Notes under the pieces: generated by a model
Told to the model about the DNA's origin: nothing
Database searches by the model: none
Seen by the model: the letters and a program-made list of their open reading frames with translations, nothing else
Source of the DNA: Streptomyces sp. NBC_01296
GTDB lineage: Bacteria; Actinomycetota; Actinomycetes; Streptomycetales; Streptomycetaceae
NCBI RefSeq assembly: GCF_035984415.1
Contig: NZ_CP130720.1
Coordinates: forward strand, 1,984,001 to 2,048,000
DNA length: 64,000 nt
Direction: 5' to 3'
Translations under genes and position numbers: made by a program
Shown: piece after piece, positions 43,189 through 51,014 of the stretch
Position numbering within the stretch: the stretch's first letter is position 1
Layout of the letters: each line of letters begins with the position of its first letter

Positions 43189-43775
43189 AGCACCGCTCCC
43201 GCGGTGTCCGGCCGGCCGGCCGCTGCGAGCACCTGGTGGATGGTGAAGACCATGGGCACCGGGCCGAAGTCCTTGAGGACGCGCATCCCGTGCCGCTCGG
43301 CGGCGACGATCGTGGTGATGCACCCCTCGCTCAGGCCGGCGGCGCAGTCGATGGCGGCCTGGGAATTGCTGAGCACCAGCCGGGGCTCGGCCTGCTGCGG
43401 GACCAGTCCCACCGGGGCGGGGTGCGTGGAGACGGTCAGCGGGGCTTGCGCTCCCATGCTGGCCAGGACCATGTTGTGCGTCGGCATGATGAAGCTGTCG
43501 ACCATGTGCAGCCGGTGCAGGTTCCCGAAGGTCAGGGTGTGTAACGCCGGATAGACGGCGCAGGCCGCGAGCGCGTGCTCCCCGTCGTCGGGCACCGCTT
43601 CGAGGGCTTCCTCGAGTGACGCGTGGAGTTCGACCTCCCCCGCGACGCCCCGGCGGCGCAGCCATTCATGGGCGGCGGCTTCGAGGTTCGTCCCGTGCGG
43701 GCCGAGTGTGTGAACGTAACGGATGGCGTCCGTACCTATGCCCGTGTGATGACGGGGTTCGGTGGCTGTACTCAA
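43185..43775 (-). CDS. Prephenate-dehydratase-like (periplasmic-binding-fold) protein
   Basis: 196 aa from a TTG at 43775 preceded by GGGAGG; the in-frame ATG at 43820 lacks a ribosome-binding site. The sequence IRYVHTLGPHGTNLEAAAHE, then LACAVYPALHTL, LVLSNSQAAIDCAAGLSEGC and GMRVLKDFGPVPMVFTIHQV resembles the catalytic lobe of prephenate dehydratase (GxxGT...), without an ACT domain and shorter than PheA. In bacilysin-type pathways a PheA-like enzyme decarboxylates prephenate, so a noncanonical reaction on a similar substrate is possible. First gene of the operon. Confidence 0.75.
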   Translation of the reverse strand: MSTATEPRHHTGIGTDAIRYVHTLGPHGTNLEAAAHEWLRRRGVAGEVELHASLEEALEAVPDDGEHALAACAVYPALHTLTFGNLHRLHMVDSFIMPTHNMVLASMGAQAPLTVSTHPAPVGLVPQQAEPRLVLSNSQAAIDCAAGLSEGCITTIVAAERHGMRVLKDFGPVPMVFTIHQVLAAAGRPDTAGAVL

Positions 43776-43799
43776 GTTTCCTCCCGGAAGCGTCCCGGG

Positions 43800-43875
43800 G
43801 ATCACCCGGGGCCGGATCACTCGTCCTGGTGATCAAACATCCAGGTGCTGTCGCGCACAAAGCATTTGTTGTGCG
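43800..43875. promoter_or_regulatory. Leader with three GATCAC sites and a CGCACAA palindrome
   Basis: Upstream of the five-gene operon are GATCAC at 43800 and 43815 and its inverse GTGATC at 43829, the last two forming a palindrome with an 8-nt spacer. Next is CGCACAA at 43854 with inverse TTGTGCG at 43869. A short frame ATG TTT GAT CAC CAG GAC GAG TGA (MFDHQDE) runs toward the operon and could be a leader peptide. Operator or attenuator function is inferred. Confidence 0.5.
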
Positions 43876-43893
43876 GCTCACACACGACGGCGG

Positions 43894-43937
43894 CGCCCCC
43901 TGCACCGTCACCTGGGGCACAGGCGGTGCAGGGGGCG
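43894..43937. terminator. Terminator of the LLM/hydantoinase operon
   Basis: Perfect 14-bp inverted repeat (CGCCCCCTGCACCG and its complement) with a 16-nt loop, 35 nt after the LLM stop at 43972. It separates the hydantoinase operon from the five-gene operon transcribed in the same direction. Confidence 0.85.
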
Positions 43938-43971
43938 TCCGGGGCAACTCCCGGGGGCGCGGGCCGAGTCG

Positions 43972-44973
43972 TCAGCCGTTGAGCGCCGGGATGACGTGCC
44001 GGCCGTACGCGTCGATGGTGTCCTCCTTCGCGTCGTGCATGTCGTACAGGGCGAACTGGTCGACGCCCAGGTCGCGCAGGGTCCGCAGCTTCTCGATGTG
44101 GGCCTCGGGCGGGCCGAGCAGGCAGAAGCGGTCCACGATCTCGTCCGGCACGAAGTCGGCGGACGGGTTCCCGGCGCGGCCGTGGTGGCTGTAGTCGTAG
44201 CCCTGGCGGGCCTTGATGTACTCGGTGAGGGCGTCCGGCACCATGCCGGAGTGCTCGCCGTAGCGGCCGACGAGGTCGGCGACGTGGTTGCCGACCATCC
44301 CGCCGAACCAGCGGCACTGGTCGCGGGCGTGGGCCAGGTCCTCGCCCACGTACGCCGGCGCCGCCACGCAGATCGTGACCGCGCCCGGGTCGCGGCCGGC
44401 CCGTTCGGCGGCCTCCCGGACCGAGCCGATCATCCACTCGGTGAGGTAGGGATCGGCGAGTTGGAGGATGAACCCGTCGGCCTTCTCGCCGGCCAGGGCC
44501 AGCGCCTTGGGCCCGTACGCGGCCATCCAGACGGGGAGCTTCCCGTCCCGGACCCACGGGAGCCGCAGCGCGTTGCCGTCGACGTCGGCCTCCCGGCCCT
44601 CGGCGAGGTCCCGGATGACGTCGATGGCCTCGCCGAGCCGGGCCAGGGTGTTCGGTTTGCGTCCGGCGACCCGCATCGCGGAGTCGCCGCGGCCGATCCC
44701 GCACACCGTGCGGTTGCCGTACATGTCGTTGAGGGTGGCGAAGGTGGAGGCGGTGACCTCCCAGGTGCGGGTGCCGGGGTTGGTGACCATCGGTCCGATG
44801 TGCAGCTTCTGCGTGTTCGCGAGGATCTGGCTGTAGATGACGAACGGCTCCTGCCACAGCACGGCGGAGTCGAAGGTCCAGCCGTAGCGGAAGCCGTTGC
44901 GTTCGGCGCGCTTCATGAGGCTGACGACCTGCGAGGCGGGCGGGTCGGTCTGGAGGACGAGGCCGAAGTCCAT
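43972..44973 (-). CDS. LLM-class F420-dependent oxidoreductase (TIGR03842-like)
   Basis: 333 aa. The luciferase-like TIM-barrel start MDFGLVLQTDPPASQVVSLM is followed by FRYGWTFDSAVLWQEPFVIY, TQKLHIGPMVTNPGTRTWEV, GNRTVCGIGRGDSAMRVAGR and KPNTLARLGEAIDVIRDLAE. ATG at 44973 has AAGGA 6 nt upstream; a GTG one codon earlier is the alternative. Such F420 enzymes sit with dihydropyrimidinase in Streptomyces and probably reduce the pyrimidine-type ring before its hydrolysis (inference). The gene starts 9 nt after the dihydropyrimidinase stop. Confidence 0.92.
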   Translation of the reverse strand: MDFGLVLQTDPPASQVVSLMKRAERNGFRYGWTFDSAVLWQEPFVIYSQILANTQKLHIGPMVTNPGTRTWEVTASTFATLNDMYGNRTVCGIGRGDSAMRVAGRKPNTLARLGEAIDVIRDLAEGREADVDGNALRLPWVRDGKLPVWMAAYGPKALALAGEKADGFILQLADPYLTEWMIGSVREAAERAGRDPGAVTICVAAPAYVGEDLAHARDQCRWFGGMVGNHVADLVGRYGEHSGMVPDALTEYIKARQGYDYSHHGRAGNPSADFVPDEIVDRFCLLGPPEAHIEKLRTLRDLGVDQFALYDMHDAKEDTIDAYGRHVIPALNG

Positions 44974-44982
44974 CACGGTTCC

Positions 44983-46383
44983 TTAGAGGTACTGGCAGGT
45001 GGAGCGGGGGACGAACACCCCGTGGCCGGCCCGGCCGGTGTATTCGCGCCGGTCGATGACGAGTTCGCCGCGCGAGAGCACGCTGTCGACGCGTCCGGTG
45101 ATCCGCTTGCCCTCGTACGCCGAGTAGTCCACGTTCATGTGGTGCGTCTCGGCGGAGATGACCTGCTCGGCGTGCGGATCGTAGAGGACGATGTCGGCGT
45201 CGGAGCCGGGCGCGATGGTGCCCTTCTGCGGATAGAGGCCGAACATCCGGGCCGGGCTCGCGCAGGCGATCTCGATCCAGCGGCGGCGGCTGATGTGCCC
45301 GTCCAGGACGGCCTGGTGGAGGAGGTCCATCCGGTTCTCCACGCCCGGCAGCCCGTTCGGGATCTTCGAGAAGTCGCCGCGGCCGAGCTCCTTCTGGCCG
45401 CGGAAGCAGAAGGGGCAGTGGTCGGTGGAGACCACCTGGAGGTCGTTGGTCCGCAGGCCCCGCCACAGCGCCGCCTGGTGCTCCTTCGGCCGCAGCGGGG
45501 TGGAGCAGACGTACTTGGCGCCCTGGAAGTCGGGCTCCGCAAGGTTGTCGGTGGACAGGAACAGGTACTGCGGGCAGGTCTCCCCGAACACCGGCAGGCC
45601 CTTGTCGCGGGCGGCGGCGAGCTCGGCCACCGCCTCGTCCGCCGAGACGTGGACCACGTACAGCGGGGAGCCGGCGACGCGCGCGAGCTGGATCGCCCGG
45701 TGGGTGGCCTCGGCTTCGAGGACGACCTTGCGGACCTCCCCGTGGTGGCGGGGGTCGGTCTCGCCCCGGGCCAGGGCCTGTTCGACGAGGACGTCGATCG
45801 CGATGCCGTTCTCGGCGTGCATCATGATCAGCCCGCCGTTGCCGGAGGCCCGCTGCATGGCGCGCAGGATCTGCCCGTCGTCGCTGTAGAAGACGCCGGG
45901 GTAGGCCATGAACAGCTTGAAGGAGGTGACCCCCTCCCCGACCAGGTGGTCCATCTCCTTCAGGGTCCCCTCGTTGACGTCCGAGAGGATCATGTGGAAG
46001 CCGTAGTCGATGGAGCACTTGCCGTCGGCCTTGTCGTACCAGGTGTCGAGCCCCTGGCGCAGCGCCTGGCCCATGCTCTGCACGGCGAAGTCGACGATGG
46101 TGGTGGTGCCGCCCCAGGCGGCGGCCCGGGTGCCGGTCTCGAAGGTGTCCGAGGCGGCGGTCCCGCCGAAGGGCAGCTCCATGTGGGTGTGGGCGTCGAC
46201 CCCGCCGGGGATGACGTACTTCCCGCTCGCGTCGATCGTACGGTCGGCGGTCCAGGCCTCGGCGGCCGCCGAGCCGTGGGCGGCGAGGGCGGCGACGCGG
46301 CCGTCCTCGACCAGGACGTCGGCATGGAGCTCGTCGGCGGCCGTGATGACGAGGCCGCCGCGGATGAGGGTGCGGATGGACAT
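44983..46383 (-). CDS. Dihydropyrimidinase/D-hydantoinase
   Basis: 466 aa of the cyclic amidohydrolase family. The binuclear metal site includes PGGVDAHTHMELPFGGTAAS; the carboxylated lysine is in GVTSFKLFMAYPG. The later histidines are in YVVHVSADEAVAELAAA, and the aspartate motif is VVSTDHCPFCFRGQKELGRG. It opens the ring of dihydropyrimidines or hydantoins to N-carbamoyl amino acids. A nitrilase-family amidase and an aminotransferase upstream would complete the degradation to a semialdehyde. ATG at 46383. Confidence 0.95.
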   Translation of the reverse strand: MSIRTLIRGGLVITAADELHADVLVEDGRVAALAAHGSAAAEAWTADRTIDASGKYVIPGGVDAHTHMELPFGGTAASDTFETGTRAAAWGGTTTIVDFAVQSMGQALRQGLDTWYDKADGKCSIDYGFHMILSDVNEGTLKEMDHLVGEGVTSFKLFMAYPGVFYSDDGQILRAMQRASGNGGLIMMHAENGIAIDVLVEQALARGETDPRHHGEVRKVVLEAEATHRAIQLARVAGSPLYVVHVSADEAVAELAAARDKGLPVFGETCPQYLFLSTDNLAEPDFQGAKYVCSTPLRPKEHQAALWRGLRTNDLQVVSTDHCPFCFRGQKELGRGDFSKIPNGLPGVENRMDLLHQAVLDGHISRRRWIEIACASPARMFGLYPQKGTIAPGSDADIVLYDPHAEQVISAETHHMNVDYSAYEGKRITGRVDSVLSRGELVIDRREYTGRAGHGVFVPRSTCQYL

Positions 46384-46398
46384 GTGCGGCGCCTCCGG

Positions 46399-47694
46399 TT
46401 ACACGATGCTGCTCAGGGCCCGTTCGAGGATGTCGGCGCCCTCTTCCGCCTCGGCGACGGTGAGGGACAGCGGCGGCGCGATGCGCAGCACGCTGGTGTC
46501 GTGCCCGCCGCCCTTGCCGATCAGCAGACCGCCTTCGCGGGCGGCCTCCAGGACGGCCGCGGCCGCGTCCGGATCGGCCTCGTCGGTACCGGGTTTCGTC
46601 AGCTCCAGCCCGGCCATCAGGCCCCGGCCGCGGACCTCCCGTACGGCGGGCACGGTGGCGGCGATGGCGCGCAGCCGCTCCAGGAGCAGGCCGCCGACGC
46701 GGCGGGCGTTGCCCTGGAGGTCGTGCTCCAGCAGGTACGCGAGGTTGGCGACGCCGGCCGCCATGGTGACCGGGGAGCCGCCGAAGGTGGAGATGGAGTT
46801 GGTGTCGATGCAGTTCATCACCTCGGCGCGGGCCACGACCCCGCCGATGGACATGCCGTTGCCGATGCCCTTGGCGAAGGTGAGGATGTCCGGCGGCCCG
46901 TTCTGGGCGTGGGCCTGCCAGCCCCAGAAGTGCTCTCCCGTACGGCCCCAGCCGGTCTGCACCTCGTCGCTGATCCAAAGGATGCCGTGCCGGTCGAGGA
47001 CCCGGCGGAAGGCCCCGTACAGCCCGTCGGGCGGGGCGGTGAACCCGCCGACGCCCTGGACGGGTTCCGCGATGAGGGCGGCAACGCCCCCGCGGGCCTG
47101 GCCGAGCACGTCCTCGAGGTCGGCGACGGCGGCGGCGGTGAACTCGGCGTCGTTCAGGTGCGCGAAGGGTCCGCGGGAGCGCACGGCGCCGTGGACGTAG
47201 TACGTCTGCAGCGGCGAGAGGCTGGTCGGGGACCAGCCGCGGTTGCCGGTGATGCCGACGGTGGAGAAGGACCGGCCGTGGTAGCTGTTGCGCATCGCCA
47301 GGATCTGGTTGGAACGGCGGTACGCCGTCGCCAGCAGCAGGGCGGTGTCGTTGGCCTCGGTGCCGGAGGTGGTGAAGAAGACCCGCGCCTCGGGGATGCC
47401 GGACAGGGCGGCGATCCGCTCGGCCAGCTCGACCATCGGGCGGTTGAGGTACAGGGTGGAGGAGTGGATGAGCCGGCCGGCCTGTTCGGAGACGGCCTTG
47501 GTGACCTCGGGCAGGGCGTGGGCGGTCATGGTGGTGAGGATGCCGCCGAAGAAGTCGAGGTAGCGGTTGCCGTCGGCGTCCCAGACGTGGCGGCCCTCGC
47601 CGTGCGTGAGCTCGATGGGGCGGCGGTAGTAGAGCGCGAGCCAGTCGGGCAGGACGGCCTGGTGGCGGCTGTGCAGGGGGATCGGGTCGGTCAC
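46399..47694 (-). CDS. Class III (omega-amino-acid type) aminotransferase
   Basis: 431 aa from GTG at 47694, which overlaps the amidase stop (GTGA). It reads VWDADGNRYLDFFGGILTTM, then FFTTSGTEANDTALLLATAY, NSYHGRSFSTVGITGNRGWS, WISDEVQTGWGRTGEHFWGW, and the PLP lysine in ILTFAKGIGNGMSIGGVVAR. Family members transaminate beta-alanine or related omega-amino acids, fitting the end product of reductive pyrimidine breakdown. The in-frame extension upstream is not coding. Confidence 0.94.
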   Translation of the reverse strand: MTDPIPLHSRHQAVLPDWLALYYRRPIELTHGEGRHVWDADGNRYLDFFGGILTTMTAHALPEVTKAVSEQAGRLIHSSTLYLNRPMVELAERIAALSGIPEARVFFTTSGTEANDTALLLATAYRRSNQILAMRNSYHGRSFSTVGITGNRGWSPTSLSPLQTYYVHGAVRSRGPFAHLNDAEFTAAAVADLEDVLGQARGGVAALIAEPVQGVGGFTAPPDGLYGAFRRVLDRHGILWISDEVQTGWGRTGEHFWGWQAHAQNGPPDILTFAKGIGNGMSIGGVVARAEVMNCIDTNSISTFGGSPVTMAAGVANLAYLLEHDLQGNARRVGGLLLERLRAIAATVPAVREVRGRGLMAGLELTKPGTDEADPDAAAAVLEAAREGGLLIGKGGGHDTSVLRIAPPLSLTVAEAEEGADILERALSSIV

Positions 47695-48533
47695 GGCTGT
47701 ACGAGCCCTCCGTAGGCGTCGGGGCGGCGGTCGCGGTAGAAGGCCCACTGGTCGCGGACCTCCTTGATCAGGTCGAAGTCGAGGTCCCTGACGAGGAGTT
47801 CCTCGTCCTTGCCGCTGGCGACCTCCCCGACGAACTGGCCACGGGGGTCGACGAAGTAGCTGGTGCCGTAGAAGTCGTTGTCGCCGTACTCCTCCTGGCC
47901 GACGCGGTTGATCGCGGCGATGAAGTACTCGTTGGCGACGGCCGCGGCGGGCTGCTCCAGCTGCCACAGGTAGGAGGACAGGCTGCGGGAGGTGGCGGAC
48001 GGGTTGAAGACGAGCTGGGCGCCGGCCAGGCCGAGGGCGCGCCAGCCCTCGGGGAAATGGCGGTCGTAGCAGATGTAGACGCCGACGCGGCCGACGGCGG
48101 TGTCGAAGACGGGCCAGCCGAGGTTGCCCGGGCGGAAGTAGTACTTCTCCCAGAAGCCCTTGACCTGGGGGATGTGGTGTTTGCGGTACTTGCCGAGGTA
48201 GCTGCCGTCGGCATCGATGACGGCGGCGGTGTTGTAGTAGAAGCCCTCGGACTCGAGCTCGAAGACCGGTACGACGATGACCATGCCGGTCTCGCGGGCG
48301 AGCGCCTGCATGCGCTGGACGGTGGGGCCGTCGGGGACGGCTTCGGCCCAGCGGTAGTGCTCGGGTTCCTGGACCTGGCAGAAGTACGGGGCGTTGAACA
48401 CCTCCTGGAAGCCGATGATCTGCGCGCCCTGGGAGGCGGCCCGGCGGGCGTGCTCCTCGTGCTTGGCGATCATCGACTCGGTGTCTCCGGTCCAGGTGGC
48501 CTGGACGAGTGCGGCGCGGACGACTTGGGCCAT
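47691..48533 (-). CDS. Nitrilase-superfamily amidase (beta-ureidopropionase-like)
   Basis: 280 aa. The catalytic triad is visible: Glu in IIGFQEVFNAPYF, Lys in YRKHHIPQVKGFWEKYYFRP, Cys in GVYICYDRHFPEGWRALGLA. This is the N-carbamoyl amino acid hydrolase/beta-ureidopropionase group. ATG at 48533 has GAGGAG 6 nt upstream; a start 13 codons earlier would add a poorly conserved basic leader. First gene of the catabolic operon, so its upstream palindrome is the probable control site. Confidence 0.93.
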   Translation of the reverse strand: MAQVVRAALVQATWTGDTESMIAKHEEHARRAASQGAQIIGFQEVFNAPYFCQVQEPEHYRWAEAVPDGPTVQRMQALARETGMVIVVPVFELESEGFYYNTAAVIDADGSYLGKYRKHHIPQVKGFWEKYYFRPGNLGWPVFDTAVGRVGVYICYDRHFPEGWRALGLAGAQLVFNPSATSRSLSSYLWQLEQPAAAVANEYFIAAINRVGQEEYGDNDFYGTSYFVDPRGQFVGEVASGKDEELLVRDLDFDLIKEVRDQWAFYRDRRPDAYGGLVQP

Positions 48534-48561
48534 GAGCTGCTCCTCGCGACGGGAACGCCGA

Positions 48562-48599
48562 GTTCTACGCACGTAGACGACATGCGTAGGGAGTAGAAC
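48562..48599. promoter_or_regulatory. Nested palindrome upstream of the hydantoin operon
   Basis: Two overlapping inverted repeats: GTTCTAC (48562) with GTAGAAC (48593), and CTACGCA (48565) with TGCGTAG (48583). They sit 29 bp before the amidase ATG and look like a dimeric repressor operator overlapping the promoter. AT content is higher than around it. No regulator gene is adjacent in this window, although related loci often carry one. Confidence 0.7.
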
Positions 48600-48684
48600 G
48601 TAGGCCTCGTCACACCGTGGGGCAAGACCGCCGTGCGCGGTTGGGTGAGTCGATCAAGTTATGACAAAGAGCGGTCTGATCCGC

Positions 48685-50361
48685 TCAATGGACGGGCGGT
48701 TTCGCAACCCGCAAGGCGTGTACGAGGTCACGGTGATGCGTGCCGGACAGGGCCTCGGCGGCCCGGAGCAGCCGGGGGGTGAACCACTGCGGATCGCGGC
48801 GCGCGAGCCGGACCGCCTCCTCCGCGGTGCGGACCTTGACGAAGGCACCGAGCAGGGAGTCGGCCTCGTGGGTCCGGCCGGCGGCGGCCAGGGCCAGGGC
48901 GGCGTCGGCGATCTCGGCGGCGGGGCGGGCCGCGCCCTGGCGCAGCAGGGCCTCGCAGTCGGCGTGCCGGCCGGCCTCGCCGAGCGCGGCGGCGGCCGCG
49001 GCGAGCCGCTCGGGCGGGAGCGAGGCCGCCTCCCACAGCAGCGTGGCCCAGTCCGCACCGAGCCCGGCGCGCGCCAGCTCGGCGGCCCATGCGGGCAACC
49101 GCTCGGCGGGCCCGGCGGCGGCCTCGCAGAGCACCACGTGCGCCTCCCCGCTGCGCCCCTGGGCCCGCAAAGCCACCAGCTGCCCGACCACCCCGGCAAC
49201 TGCGCCGCCGGAGCGCCGGGCCGGCTCCGCCGCCGCTAACCCGACCCCGGCGGCGGCGTGCACCTCCGCCTCCGGCGGGGCGACGTGGTCCCAGGCGGTG
49301 GCCTGCGCCTGCGCCTCGGGCGAGGCCGGACGGGGCCCGTCGGCGTACTGCACCTCCGGCCTCGCCGGCGCGAAACGAGCCCGGCCGATCGTCCCGAGGG
49401 GAGCGGCGGGCTCGGGGTCGGGGCGGCCGAAGCGGGCGCCGCGGGGCGGAGCGGCCGCCGCGTCCGGGAGCCCGGGCGGCGGGGTGAAGGGGGCGGAGGC
49501 CTCGGGGGCCGCGGCGCCTGCGTAGCGGGCCCCGCCGGCCCGCCGTGCCCCGCGCAGCCACCGCCCCTCGGCCCGTCCGACGGGCGGCTCCGCCCGGTCC
49601 TCCCCCGCCTCCCGCTGCCGCGGCACCCCGGGCAACGGCCCCCCGTCGCCCACCCCGGCCCACGCCCCGGGCGCCTGCGCGGCACCCGCGGCTTCGGCCT
49701 CGCCCTCGGCGGACCAGGAGCCACCGCCCCGGCCGCCCAGGTCCGGTCCGTGCGGGTCCTGGTACGGGGCACGGGCCCCGTCGGCCGGCGGGTCGCCACG
49801 CCAAGCAGCGGCGGGCAGCGGGTCGGCGGGCGGCCAGGCCGGGGCCCGCTCCGGGGCGGGCGCCGACAAGGCCGTCAGGCGGGAGGCCAGGTCCTGCTGG
49901 CGGGCGGCGGCCCTGGCCGCGTCGTCGCGGATCCAGGCGAGCTCCCCGGCCAGCGCCTCCGCTTCGGTGCGGTCCGTCGTCGCGGCGAGGCGGGCCGTCA
50001 GGGTGCGCGTCGCCGCCTCCGAGACGGCCCGCTGGTCGGCGGCCGCCGCGAGCAGGGTCCGCAGCTCCTCCGCACCACCCGGCAGCCGGTCCCACACCGC
50101 GACGGCCACGGCCCGCAGCCGGGCCGCGTACTGCATCTCCCGCTGCGCGGACTCGGCGCCCCTGGCCCCCGCGAGGTCGCCGAGCAGCGACTCCAGCACG
50201 TCCCACGGCGGCATCGCGGCCCCGTCCAGGCAGGCCCGCAGACCCTCCGGATCCCGGCGCAGGAACTCCCCGTACCAACCTGCCCCCGGATCGAGTCTCT
50301 GCGTCAACCCGCGCAAGTAGCCCGAGAGTTGACCGATCACCAGCGAAGTCGCGGTCTCCAT
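48685..50361 (-). CDS. Long Ala/Pro-rich conserved-type protein with helical ends
   Basis: 558 aa from ATG at 50361 (a GTG six codons upstream is the alternative; neither has a clear ribosome-binding site). Residues 1-165 are helical: METATSLVIGQLSGYLRGLT, GWYGEFLRRDPEGLRACLDG, WDVLESLLGDLAGARGAESA, then a coiled-coil region. Residues 165-390 are disordered and rich in Pro, Ala, Arg and Asp. Residues 390-558 are helical repeats of about 34 residues (ELARAGLGADWATLLWEAAS, LGEAGRHADCEALLRQGAAR, LALAAAGRTHEADSLLGAF), like a TPR/SEL1-type solenoid. I do not recognise a named family. No signal peptide or membrane helix. Confidence 0.75.
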   Translation of the reverse strand: METATSLVIGQLSGYLRGLTQRLDPGAGWYGEFLRRDPEGLRACLDGAAMPPWDVLESLLGDLAGARGAESAQREMQYAARLRAVAVAVWDRLPGGAEELRTLLAAAADQRAVSEAATRTLTARLAATTDRTEAEALAGELAWIRDDAARAAARQQDLASRLTALSAPAPERAPAWPPADPLPAAAWRGDPPADGARAPYQDPHGPDLGGRGGGSWSAEGEAEAAGAAQAPGAWAGVGDGGPLPGVPRQREAGEDRAEPPVGRAEGRWLRGARRAGGARYAGAAAPEASAPFTPPPGLPDAAAAPPRGARFGRPDPEPAAPLGTIGRARFAPARPEVQYADGPRPASPEAQAQATAWDHVAPPEAEVHAAAGVGLAAAEPARRSGGAVAGVVGQLVALRAQGRSGEAHVVLCEAAAGPAERLPAWAAELARAGLGADWATLLWEAASLPPERLAAAAAALGEAGRHADCEALLRQGAARPAAEIADAALALAAAGRTHEADSLLGAFVKVRTAEEAVRLARRDPQWFTPRLLRAAEALSGTHHRDLVHALRVAKPPVH

Positions 50362-50406
50362 GCCCGCATTGGATCCCACCGGTGTTACGGGCGGGCTACG
50401 GGAGTC

Positions 50407-50787
50407 TCAAAGCTTGACGGCGATCGCGGTGTGCGGACGCTTCCCGAGCCGGACCACCGCCGCCGGCACGTCGAGCGCCCAGAACTGCCAGGTGTACTTG
50501 CGCAGCATCAGCCTGCGCACCCGCTTCAGCCCGGCCTCGTCCAGCAGCCGCGCCTCGCCCTCCAGCACGGGCGCCCCTTCCGCGACGCGCCCCCGCACAT
50601 CGCAGGCGCTGACCGTGACCCGCCCGTTGTTGCGGATCCGCTTCACCTTCCAGGAATCGCTGCGCGTCCAGACGTACAGCTCACCGCCGTCCGCCACCGC
50701 CCACACGGGGGTGGCGACGGGCGTGCCGTCCTTGCGGAACGTGGTGAGGCTGACGTATTTGCCCTGGTCCAGCTCATCGAGAGTCAT
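50407..50787 (-). CDS. PPOX-class F420-dependent oxidoreductase (split-barrel)
   Basis: 126 aa. It has the split beta-barrel signature LDQGKYVSLTTFRKDGTPVA, then TPVWAVADGGELYVWTRSDS, KVKRIRNNGRVTVSACDVRG, EGEARLLDEAGLKRVRRLML and ends RLGKRPHTAIAVKL. Such small enzymes bind F420 or FMN and often act in reductive detoxification. ATG at 50787; the frame extends far upstream as antisense-like sequence that is not used. Confidence 0.92.
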   Translation of the reverse strand: MTLDELDQGKYVSLTTFRKDGTPVATPVWAVADGGELYVWTRSDSWKVKRIRNNGRVTVSACDVRGRVAEGAPVLEGEARLLDEAGLKRVRRLMLRKYTWQFWALDVPAAVVRLGKRPHTAIAVKL

Positions 50788-50806
50788 CCGCGGAGCATAG
50801 GGGGCG

Positions 50807-50938
50807 TCACTCCGGTGCCTGGTGCCTGGCGTCTGCCCGGCCCCCCGGCGCCGCGCAGACGGCAAGCAGCAGCCCCGCCGCCAGGAGGGCGCCCAGGAGT
50901 CCGAAAACGAGTCGTTTGGAAGCGTTCGAGGCTGACAC
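50807..50938 (-). CDS. Possible single-helix membrane peptide (43 aa)
   Basis: Reading frame from a GTG at 50938 to a TGA at 50807. It encodes SASNASKRLVFGLLGALLAA, then GLLLAVCAAPGG and a short polar tail: a clean membrane helix with a basic N-side. It lies 76 nt after the XRE regulator stop on the same strand. The first codons (AAA, CGA, GTT) are unusually AT-leaning for this region, and the ribosome-binding site is weak (GAAGG). Too short for codon statistics, so this is tentative. Confidence 0.4.
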   Translation of the reverse strand: MSASNASKRLVFGLLGALLAAGLLLAVCAAPGGRADARHQAPE

Positions 50939-51014
50939 GCCTTCACGCTTGCCCCGCGCCCGGCCGCTCCCACCACCGATTGGGCCGTTCGGCCCGCCGG
51001 GCCCGCCCGAAAGG

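Noticed and set aside
43776..43820. ATG at 43820 as start of the PheA-like gene
   Set aside because: No ribosome-binding site and it overlaps the palindromic leader; TTG at 43775 has GGGAGG just upstream and matches the domain start.
43762..47715. Plus-strand open frame of 1317 codons across the hydantoin operon
   Set aside because: Antisense to four well-recognised enzymes; no motif of its own.
48661..49239. Plus-strand 192-codon frame next to the hydantoin operon
   Set aside because: Overlaps the Ala/Pro-rich minus-strand gene; composition is Gly/Arg-rich and shows no domain.
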